Source: Wurfbainia villosa (taxonomy: Eukaryota > Streptophyta > Magnoliopsida > Zingiberales > Zingiberaceae). Taken from it: a DNA stretch of 64,000 bases. Of the stretch, positions 56,101 through 64,000 are shown in pieces. The notes beneath the pieces are model-generated. The model had not been told where the DNA came from. It made no database searches and saw nothing but the letters and a program-made list of their open reading frames with translations. The stretch spans positions 3,968,001 through 4,032,000 of the forward strand of contig JAKLTH010000238.1 of assembly GCA_025175895.1 (NCBI GenBank), read 5' to 3'. The number at the start of each line of letters is the position of its first letter. The first letter of the stretch is position 1. The translations under genes and the position numbers were made by a program.

Positions 56101-58325
56101 CGAGTGTATGTTCATGATATCTATGATCCTACTTTTACACGAGGCCTTCTCTGTAAAATGCTGCAATGCTAGGAAGAATCTCTTCTATCATTTATTTCCT
56201 TCATGATTTGGGTCATTGATGAAGTTACCATCTGGTGTTTTGTAGCCAAAAGACACAGTGATAAAATATCTTGAGTTATCTATAATATTTTACGTTCATT
56301 CCAGTTGAAGGATTAAAAATTTCTGTGATGTACATCTTTAAGGCATTAAGGACAGATATGACCACAGCTTTTCTAAGCAAACTAAATTCATACCTTACAT
56401 ATGGTATTTATTAATCTTAAAAAAGATTATGATACAGTGAAGAATTCTATAAAAGAAAGGTATTAGCGTAGTATGTATTGAAATAATTAAAAATATGTAC
56501 GGGGATATAATGACAAAAGTGAAAAACGTCATGAGGATTAACCGAAGCATTTTCCATAAAGATAGGGTTACATAAAAAATTAGCTTGAAGTCCTTATCTT
56601 TTTACACTAATCATGGACAAATTTACTAGGCACATCCAAGATATAATGTCATAATGTATATTATTTGTAGATGATATTGTTTTAGTAGATGAGACACGTG
56701 AAGGAGTAAATGCTAAACTTGAATTTTGGAGGGAAATGCTAGAAGCGAAAGGTCTTATACTTAGTAGAGTAAAGACTGAATATATGAAATTAAAATTTAG
56801 CAATGCTAGATACAATGAGACAATTGTTAAGTTAGGAGAGAATGAATTATCTATAACTAAAAGTTTTAAATATTTAGGATCATTTTTGTAAAAAGATGGA
56901 TGAATTGAGAGAAATATCTTATATAAAATACAAACAGTATGATTGAAATGGAGGAGAGCATCAGATGTTCTTTGTGATCGTAAAGTACTTTTAAAAAGGA
57001 AAGTTTTACAAAATGACAATTAAACTTTCAATGTCATATGGAGTTGAATTTTGAATTATGACTCGAGCATATCAGTAGAAAATAAAAGTTGTAAAAATAA
57101 AGATGTTAAGATATATGTGTAGACATACGAGAACGTATAAAATAAGAAATGAGAATATTAAAGCAAAAATTAGAATTGTACCTATTGAGGAAAAACTCTA
57201 ACAGACACATTTAAGATAGTACGGACATGTACTTAGACGATCGATAAATGCTCAAATTAGGTGATGTAAGACTATTACAAATATGCAAATCAAACGAAAA
57301 AGAGTAAAATCAAAGAAGACTTGATTAGCAATGATAAAACAAAATAAAATTTATTTAAATATAGATGATGATATAGTAGAAGATAGAACTCAATGACATA
57401 GGAAGATCCATATAGCTGACTCCACTAATAGGATAAAATGTGGTTGTTGTTGCGTGTGACCTATATTAGAATTATATGTACATGCCTTTGCTGTATTTCA
57501 ATTTTTCTCACTATGGCTTTGATTTCGGTTCAGATGTTGACGATGTTCTCTACTATCGATGACCTAAATTATCCAGAGAAGACACAAACTTACTATGTAG
57601 TTAATGCTCCATATATTTTCGCAGCTTGTTGGAAGGTACATATATATTTTTCGTCAATCACATTTAGTTTTAGCCACTTTTGATTTTCTGAGCGATGTCT
57701 ATTCCTATTGAGATGAAATGGTGCCCTTTGATCTGATGCTCGGTTAGGTTGTGAAGCCTCTTCTGCAAGAGCGGACGAGAAGAAAGGTACAAGTACTCCA
57801 TGGTTGTGGCAGAGACGAGCTGTTGAAGGTGAGGAGTTTCAGCTATTCTATCTCTGTAACAGGAGAAAACTCTTAATCTTTATCATCAGAAATGTTTCTG
57901 CGCGATAACCAGGATATGTTTACGGATTGTTCGCTAACTTACACTCGAAAACCGATAGGAATTTTACATGCTGAAATCTCAACATCCTATCCTATCTTCA
58001 GATTATGGACTATGCTTCTCTTCCTCATTTCTGTCGAAGCGAAAGAAATGGCAGCTCGTCTCGAGTCGCTTCTGATGCAGCTGGTGCCTGCTACTCCTTG
58101 GACCATCCCTTCCACCAACAGCTATACAGCTACATCATGAACGGTGCACCGAGCCGGGGGTATGCCTTACTACCAAAGCAAGGATCCTTGCATGTAGATG
58201 TACCCACAGGAGACACAGAGGGAACAAAGATCGCCGAGACAATACAGTCCGAGCTTCATTTGATCAGAGACGATGGCGGCAAGCTCGCTTCCTCGTTGAG
58301 TGGTCTTCGTGTCGATGTTGTGTGA
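50184..58325 (+). CDS. SEC14-like phosphatidylinositol-transfer (CRAL-TRIO) protein, 11 exons, 338 aa
   Basis: Exons by splice consensus and frame: 50184-50238, 50355-50383, 52190-52273, 52347-52400, 52868-52945, 55253-55306, 55633-55692, 55771-55866, 57534-57635, 57748-57828, 58002-58325 (TGA). All joins are in phase with GT/AG borders. The N-terminus (MAVASPEAIQELAALMEK, then VDEPLKVTFQ) leads to the CRAL-TRIO-N helix (FLKAREWNASKAHTM, residues about 42-56). The lipid-binding domain covers about 75-235 (ADLYRGVRDSQLVG, GVGLSTYDKAS, YYVQSHIQINEYRDRVLL, LDMSGLKLSAL, TIDDLNYPEKTQTYYVVNAP, GCGRDELLK) and is followed by a variable tail. It closely resembles the Arabidopsis At1g55840 group. The expected role is exchange of phosphatidylinositol and another lipid between membranes in the cytosol. 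Oddity: residue 41 is Cys (LLCFLKAR) where the family normally has Arg. Introns 2, 5 and 8 are inflated by repeats. Confidence 0.92.
50719..50833 (+). pseudogene. 5S rRNA-derived sequence, nearly full length
   Basis: From GGTGCGATCATAC to GTTGCATC the sequence follows the plant 5S rRNA over its whole length. The differences are few and mostly C-to-T/G-to-A (CACCAGATTTC for CACCGGATCCC). The internal Pol III control region is almost unchanged (AAGCGTGCTTGGGCGAGAG, TACTAGGATGGGTGACC, CTGGGAAGTCCTCGTG). It is a single copy in an intron, fused to LINE sequence, so not a functional rDNA gene. Confidence 0.93.
50721..51329 (+). mobile_element. Retroposed chimera: 5S rRNA head plus RTE-type LINE 5' region plus (TTG)n tail
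   Basis: It is flanked by a perfect 9-bp duplication ATCTGATGG (50712-50720 and 51330-51338). After the 5S head comes a GC-richer leader (TGGTTGGTCCCAAGCCCGG, AAGGAGGAGGGTTG) that I associate with plant RTE LINE 5' regions. Next is the start of a LINE endonuclease (about 51089-51260, RFGTWNIGTF, then NGVGIIVVRKE). The LINE then jumps to its 3' end (51280-51329), finishing TTGTTGTTGTTATTGTTG. The middle, with all of RT, is missing. Structure and TSD show it inserted by target-primed reverse transcription as one unit. Confidence 0.8.
51339..52189 (+). other. Remainder of SEC14-like intron 2
   Basis: T-rich intron sequence to the acceptor ATATGTAG at 52189. No further insertion recognised. Confidence 0.5.
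53650..54890. repeat. Repeat-rich insertion in SEC14-like intron 5
   Basis: Contains an exact tandem duplication of a 26-bp unit (53827-53852 and 53853-53878, TCCAAATTGCACTAAATCCA...). A long imperfect tandem array (54210-54760) is built on CTCCCGAGCTGCC and CGACTCAGCT words. The left part (TTAGTCCCACGTTAAGAG...) resembles LTR-type sequence I know from other plants. I could not find matching ends or a TSD. Open frames across the array are by-products. Confidence 0.55.
56385..57455 (+). pseudogene. RTE-type LINE reverse-transcriptase remnant in SEC14-like intron 8
   Basis: Plus-strand fragments of a non-LTR RT in broken frames: FINLKKDYDTV at about 56410 (the LEKAYD motif), the catalytic FVDDIVLV near 56668, and then EGVNAKLEFW, KTEYMKLKFS and FKYLGS up to about 56885. 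Degenerate 3' sequence follows to a TGTGGTTGTTGTTG tail at 57439-57452. It is 5'-truncated, many stops are present, and it shares the TTG tail with the chimera in intron 2. Confidence 0.85.
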
Positions 58326-58759
58326 AGATGCCACTGGTCGAAGAAGCTTTCTCAGGCAGTACAGATATATGTTAAGTACTGCTTTCCGAGTCATTGGCAG
58401 ATCATCCAGTGCAGCAACGATTTTAGCTAAGAATATCTGTATTAATTGACAAGTTCTTCAGTCTCTTGATGCAATGGACCACAAATGTGCCATTTTATGT
58501 TCTAGTTAAGGAGGAATGCAAAGAAACATCAGAGAACTGGTGTTTTGCATTTGGTAATATTGTTTATCTAGCTAAAAAAGGGTCTAAATGAAGTTTTTAT
58601 CATGCAGGTCTTGAAAAAAAATATATTGTACGTAATTTTATTATTTTTATGATTCAAATCTATAATATCTAAATTATAGAGCAACAATTTTACTATTGTA
58701 TTTGATAATATTGTTTATTTAGTTGATGAATGTTCCGTGAGCATAGTCAATGGCGGGCT
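58326..58759 (+). other. 3' flank of the SEC14-like gene
   Basis: Probable 3' UTR: AT-rich with AATATTGTTTATCTAG-type repeats (58555 and 58706). I see no canonical single poly(A) signal that I would defend. Confidence 0.4.
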
Positions 58760-59200
58760 GTTAATAGGTTTGAACAATCAGTTAATAATCGAATTGATTA
58801 AATCATAATTAAATAAATCAATTTTTTTTTACAAATTGAATGGATCGGATTTTTTTAATAAAATTGAACAAATCGAATCAATAAAAAATTGATTAATTAT
58901 GTTGAAAATCGAATCAATCAAATTTTTTTTATCATTAATCGTTGATGTGAAATATTAATCGATTGATGATGATAAAGATCGTAGAGTTTGAGGTAATTAA
59001 TCGATTAATTTATATTAATCAATCGATTGATAGATTCTAGTTCAATTTAATCGATTTAATTAATTATTTTCGTTTTAAAATTAAAATCGAATCGAATAAA
59101 TCAATATTAAAAAAAAATGAATTTATAAATAAACCGAATTGAAAAGTTCGATTCGATCGATTTATTCGATTTAATTGGATTTTTATTTACTCCTAGCTAC
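58760..59200. repeat. AT-rich dispersed repeat with AATCGATTGAT words (copy 2)
   Basis: Same word order as 12,836-13,190: TCGAATTGATTAAATCA, poly-T, ATTAATCGATTGATGATG, AATCAATCGATTGATAG, AAACCGAATTGAAAAG, GTTCGATTCG and TTTTTATTTA at the end. Confidence 0.5.
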
Positions 59201-60302
59201 CAATAAGGGATCAACTTCTGGTTAGGCCTTGTTGGAACATCGACGACCATCATGGCAAAGAACAATGAGTATTTCGGAAATTTTTAAAAAAAATATAAAA
59301 AACATTTTTTGTTGCTAGATAATTTAAAATTATAAAAACGTACATTAAAAGTATTCTTTCTTTTTTTTTAAAATGACTAGTTTAACTATACATAGTTATT
59401 TGTGCCTAGAGTTGATATATATTCTTAAATTATTTTAATTTTATAAGTTTTTACTCCTTTGTGTTTTTACAGTCAAGATTTATTTTTCTTTTTCAATTTT
59501 AATTCGTTTGTTGTCACGTAAAAAATTTATTTGAAATTGCTAAATAGACCTAAACCATTCTAAATTCATAAGGAGTTTTGAATAAGTTTGAGTAGGTTGG
59601 CTTTGAGATGGACTTCTTGCTTCCACTTTCGTTAACAAGTCAATCTTCTATAATAGGTTGACGTACTAGGTACTTTTCTTAACTAGTTTCGCGTATCACG
59701 TCGACGATAGAATAGTTTATCGAATCAACAGTGTTGAGGCTTGGCGAACAAACTATATATTATTCTAAGCGTAGATTCCCTCATTTGAGCAAATCACAAC
59801 AATCGACTTCTACATTTGCAGGTAAGAGAGAGTAAAGAAAGAACTAAGGGGTGACCTTTATCGATAGTCCTCCGACGTTCAGATCTCGAGATAAAAAAGT
59901 ACACAAAAATAGAAATAAAATAAAATAACATAGAAAGTAAGGTTGTGATGAAAAAGATTACCTCTCCATTATCTCGAATACTATTTTTATACTAATTTGA
60001 AGATAAATAAAAAGTCGTGGCACCCCTACTTATAAGTAGAAAAAAAAAATATAAAATACCAACCGAATTGCATAATATATCCTTATACTAATTTTCTAAG
60101 TTAATTATCACAGAAAAAATATATTTGAGAGTCTGGACACAAGATTGAATTTAAAGGAATATGAAACTTGTATTGCCAAAAATAATACAATGATCTATTA
60201 TATAACTGGAGACAACTTGAATCAAAACCATCATATATACCAGACGATGTTTGGAATTCTTGGCAAAATATTTGGAGTAGAGATAAATGGAAATAAAATT
60301 CA
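59201..60302. other. AT-rich spacer, possibly the left part of a truncated CACTA element
   Basis: No gene recognised. I looked for a left CACTACAAAAA terminus matching the right end at 62,709 and saw none. Confidence 0.4.
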
Positions 60303-61148
60303 ATAATTGCTCGAAATAATAGAAATTCTGAGATTGCTGGTCCAGATACAGGAGCCTCAAAACATACTTCTGGATCACGCTTTAATGTAGAGCATGCAAT
60401 ATACTTGGTGAGTTTACAAAAAATAGTTATTAGTTTTCCTTTACCCCAATGAAGTTTATTATTATGTGTCTCTAGATCTTATAATTATGATAGAGAGTAG
60501 TAGTTGTCAATAATTCATAATTGCTTCGGTTCAATGATCCTTAATGTTGTTATAATTCCCATGACACTTAATGTTGACAATGCGAGTACCTATTAATATG
60601 TTTAAAGAATATTGCTTATTTATAATTATCAATGAACTGTGGTATTTTTATTTACTTAATTGTATCATGTAGGAAGAAACTTTACAAAAATCATCCAATT
60701 CATGGGAGTTATTTCGTAGTACACATCTAAGAAAGGATGACTCTTTTGTTGATACTCGATCCAAAATTATAGATGTAAATATCTAAATTGTATTACCTCT
60801 TTTATTTAACCATTTATTTGTTGTATTAGCTGTTAATTATATATTTTTTCATAGGATGATATGAGTGCTAGAATAACACTAGCGTCTCAACCTACTACAG
60901 AGGGGGAGGAGCCACATACTTCAACACATGAGGAAATTAATGAAATATATTATGACGTTATTGGTGGGGCAAAAAAGAACTCTGTCTACGGTCTTGGTTC
61001 CCAAGCAAAGGTTATTTTTTATCGTCAGATGTGCACTTCTAAACTTAAGGGGTGTCCGGGTTCTTCATCTGCAAGATTTCAAGCATTAGAGGACGAGAAT
61101 GCAGCATTAAGAGACCGGGTGACGACATTAAAGCAGTCGATGCAATAA
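60303..61148 (+). pseudogene. CACTA accessory transposase remnant (Ptta/En/Spm, Transposase_24 type), three exons
   Basis: Exon-like pieces 60303-60411, 60673-60774 and 60856-61148 join in frame across GTGAG/TGTAG and GTAAAT/CATAG borders. The joined frame contains HTSGSR, LRKDDSFVDTRSKIID, YYDVIGGAKKNSVYGLGSQA and a C-terminal coiled coil (ARFQALEDENAALRDRV) before TAA. FVD.RS and the GG.K...VYGLGS block mark the plant En/Spm accessory-protein family that binds transposon ends. A TAA at 60294-60296 closes the frame upstream, and the catalytic (tnpD-like) transposase is not in the window. Confidence 0.82.
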
Positions 61149-62429
61149 TTTTTTAATTGTTTTGAGATGTCTCATTCGTTAACGAGTCATTCTGCTTTTC
61201 TAACCCCCCATAGTTTTACTTCCCAGGAGACTCAAGACCCTAGAGCTCCCGATGAGTAAGTTGTATATGAAAACTATAAGTTTGATCATTTTGCTATACC
61301 AACACTGAAGTTAGATAATATATTCTAATTGTATATATTATTCAGTTATCCCATTTGTTGTATTTTTGTATTTGCCTCTTGAGAATGCATGTAATGGTAC
61401 ACTACCACAGATAATGGCCGCTGACGTAAATAGGAGGAGAATAGAGGATAAAAACAACCTGAAAATTTTTTGCTCGACCTATCTGGTCTTTATTATACGA
61501 TCATCAATTTACAATCTCAGCTATATGTTGTTGTTGGATGATACCATAAGTCGGTTGATCTTGTATTTGTTCACCTATTGTACTACCTATAGACTCTTAG
61601 TTGGTATATTAGATGCCTACAAATGCATCTTAAACGATAGCAGCGTGAAGTTCATGTATGTATATGGTCGATTGTGTTAAAAGTGTATATGTAGTGAAAA
61701 TGAAATGAATACAAAATAGATACGTTGTTAATAAAGATATAACAGGATTTGGAGATCCCCACTTCTATTTCATGGTTTTAGGACGTGCATTGTTCCTAAT
61801 AGTTTCACTACTATCACTCTTTCAAGAGTGTTTTTTTGTTTTTAACTGACTTAACTTTTGATAGTTTGTTAGCAGCTTTTAAGCTAGTGTGATCTTCACC
61901 AAGGAGCAAGTTTACTCTTTAACATGATCAAGCTAATCCTAGCATCAGTTAAAAATAAAGTAAAATTGTCTTCCCTTTACTCTTTTGTGAAAACAGAGGC
62001 TAGAGTGATGCAGGTATATGTGCATGTTCTTTAGAGTAGATAAACAATTCCCGTTTTCTTTGACAGTTTCATGTTTCTAATGAATTTTCTAGGAGGATGA
62101 ACATACAAGAGTTTCGTTGATGTTCTTCTTATTAATGGTATATTTATGTGAAAAAAAAGAGCACTAGATGATATACTACGCCAAATTATACAATAAAAGG
62201 ATACTTTTGAGTTTTTGGTTTTCATATACAAAGAGAAACATCAATACGCAGTGCTTATTCTACTTACCCAGTTTATTTCCTCTAAATAAAGGGTAACCCA
62301 GAGGATAGGTAGGGGACATTTTGTTCTTGGCACAAGTGATTTCCCCTTTATAAGTTTCTATACGTATACGCTTGGCACAAGTGATTCCAGCAACATTGAA
62401 GCCCAGCTCGCAAAAGACCCGTTTGTGAC
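61149..62429. other. Interior of the CACTA remnant, no further gene recognised
   Basis: A 104-codon open frame (61366-61680) has no recognisable domain. The rest is AT-rich. Confidence 0.4.
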
Positions 62430-62709
62430 CGATTTGGCAACCGTTAATAATTTGGTCACTAAAATACCGACGGAAATTTAATTCCGTCGTCAAATACCGA
62501 CCGAATTAAATTTTGGTCGCTAAATTTAATGACCGTTATGAATTCGGTCGGTAGTTTAGCGATCGTTATTAATTCGGTGGCTAATTATCGATCGAAATTC
62601 AATTCCGACGTTAATTAACGATGGAATTAGGTTTCGGTCGCTAATTGATCATTAATTAGCGATTCCGTCGCTAATTCCGTCATTATTTTACCTTTTTTTT
62701 TTTGTAGTG
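62430..62709 (-). mobile_element. Right end of a CACTA transposon with subterminal repeats
   Basis: It ends CTTTTTTTTTTTTGTAGTG, the inverse of CACTACAAAAA, followed by TTA. Inside are at least ten alternating-orientation repeats of the TTTCGGTCGCTAATT / AATTCCGTCG type, the hallmark subterminal array bound by CACTA accessory protein. It lies downstream of the accessory-transposase remnant and most likely belongs to the same element. Confidence 0.85.
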
Positions 62710-62712
62710 TTA

Positions 62713-63797
62713 GATGTGACCATTCCAATCAATCATGATCTCTTGGTCATTGGCACGCTTAGAATTCTCGACACTTTAACCATTCAAGCACTCCGGGCGA
62801 CTCAACAATATAGTTCCACTCAAGCTAGAACTTGGATGACTCGATAATAGTCCCACTCCGAGTTGAGCAGCACTTGATACTCGAGCGACCCACTTAGGCT
62901 CGAGTAGCACTTCACACTCAACACTTTGATGGTTCAATCATGCGCATCCCATTCGAGTTTGGGCAACTCGTCGAACTTGCTCGGTACTCAACTAACTCAA
63001 TCTTCGATCTTCATAATTGCACGATGCGATAAAACCACCAAACCAGTCAATCTGAATTTAATTCTCACACAAATTTCTTTTTCAATATTTGATAATTTAT
63101 TTAACTTTAGAAAAAATGAAAAAAAAAACAAAACTAAACTAAAAAATAGACACCCATTGAGCTAGAAGAGCTTAAGGAAGGAAGGGCTAATTAAGAATGA
63201 AATGAGAGGGATCAAGCCTCGAATCTAAAACATAATAATTCTAGATTTTCTAATTTAAACATGATCTACAATGATCTTGATGAAATAGACAGTTAATATT
63301 GTATATGATTTGCAACAATATTTATTCTTGGCAAGATTCAATCATGCACAGATGATTTGATGCATGTATTATGTCAAGTTCAATCTTCTTCTATAGGAAA
63401 TTATGCATCCATAATCTAAATTAATTGGGAAGTGACATGATTTTTATAATTTTTCTTGGCGAATATCTACACTAGATTTTTCAAGATGTATTTTATTATT
63501 TCCTTTTATACTTCAAAAACAATATCATTCGGTTCAATTTAAAGATACACTATTTGATTCTCTGTTCATAATATTTATCTATTGAAAAATTCAACATTTT
63601 ATCTTTACAAACTTGATTGAAGCATAATAAGAAAGCAATATGTTTCAAATGGCTATAAAAATCGACCAAAATCCTCGAGCAAATTTTTTTTTATGTTCAT
63701 TGATTCACTAAAAATATATTAAGATTTTATATTTGAAAGAGTCGCATACTAAAATATAATTTTTTTAATTAAAAAAAATAAATAAATAATAATCACT
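62713..63797. other. Spacer with degenerate GACTC/CACTC-rich repeat
   Basis: The stretch 62,775-63,000 repeats words such as GACTCGA, CACTCAAGC and CTCGAGTAGCACTT, in the style of the array in SEC14-like intron 5. The rest is AT-rich; no gene. Confidence 0.4.
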
Positions 63798-64000
63798 TAG
63801 GAGTTGAGAGGTTATGTCCCCCAAATTCTATACTAGATCTGTCCTGCTCTTTTCATATTATCACAATATTAAATCAGACGTATTCATGAAATTATAATTC
63901 AACGAATGTCGAGGAGTTAGGGGGTATGACCCCCCAGTCCTATGTTAGATCCGTCTCTCTTTCCATATTATCACAATATTAAATTAGATGTGTTCACGAG
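63798..64000. repeat. Tandem repeat of about 110 bp running off the window
   Basis: Two copies (from about 63798 and 63909) share GGAGTT, TATG.CCCCC, CTAT..TAGATC.GTC, TTCATATTATCACAATATTAAAT-type and AGA.GT.TTCA words. The second is cut by the window end. Confidence 0.7.

Noticed and set aside
56594..57019. A 141-codon minus-strand ORF
   Set aside because: It is antisense to the LINE reverse-transcriptase remnant, whose motifs read on the plus strand.

Overview
The window is nuclear DNA from a flowering plant. It holds two well-formed spliced genes in a dense bed of Ty1/copia retrotransposons, CACTA transposons and RTE-type LINE remnants. The GC-rich first exon of the PPR gene, the LTR style and the 5S sequence fit a monocot, and a Zingiberales-type genome is my guess; neither is proved from this window alone. 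I saw no tRNA gene, CRISPR array, operon structure or organellar DNA.

Layout. 1-3.6 kb: 3' part of a decayed copia element. 3.6-5.4 kb: dispersed repeats. 5,422-11,239: a CACTA-type DNA transposon with 31-bp terminal inverted repeats, split by a 1.4-kb solo LTR with a perfect 5-bp target-site duplication (TSD). 11.2-13.4 kb: AT-rich spacer with a GATC/ATCGAT-rich low-complexity block. 13,437-17,284: a P-class pentatricopeptide-repeat (PPR) gene of two exons, predicted at 1138 aa and mitochondrial. 17.3-21.3 kb: downstream sequence. 21,295-26,417: a gag-only LTR retrotransposon (minus strand) with an intact 540-codon Gag. 27,522-45,901: a three-layer nest. A decayed copia element (D) was hit by a SIRE-type element now reduced to a solo LTR (C), and that LTR was hit by two further SIRE-type elements (A and B). 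The TSDs GATAT, GAGAC and CCAAT fix every boundary of C, A and B. 46-50 kb: AT-rich spacer with a duplicated segment and a small RY/G-box cluster. 50,184-58,325: an 11-exon SEC14-like (CRAL-TRIO) gene, 338 aa. Its introns hold a 5S-rRNA-headed LINE chimera and a LINE reverse-transcriptase remnant. 58.3-64 kb: an AT-rich repeat, a CACTA accessory-transposase remnant with its CACTA terminus, and a tandem repeat running off the window.

The two host genes are both on the plus strand and have no evident functional link. The most unusual items are: (1) the 5S rRNA / RTE-LINE chimera with a 9-bp TSD in SEC14 intron 2; (2) a perfect 10-bp palindrome, CAGTCGACTG, of which I counted 16 exact copies, all inside SIRE-type elements of this window and mostly in their LTRs; (3) the gag-only elements E and B, B being beheaded at a GAGC microhomology between the primer-binding site and mid-gag. 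All exon joins are my own reading of splice consensus and frame, without transcript evidence.
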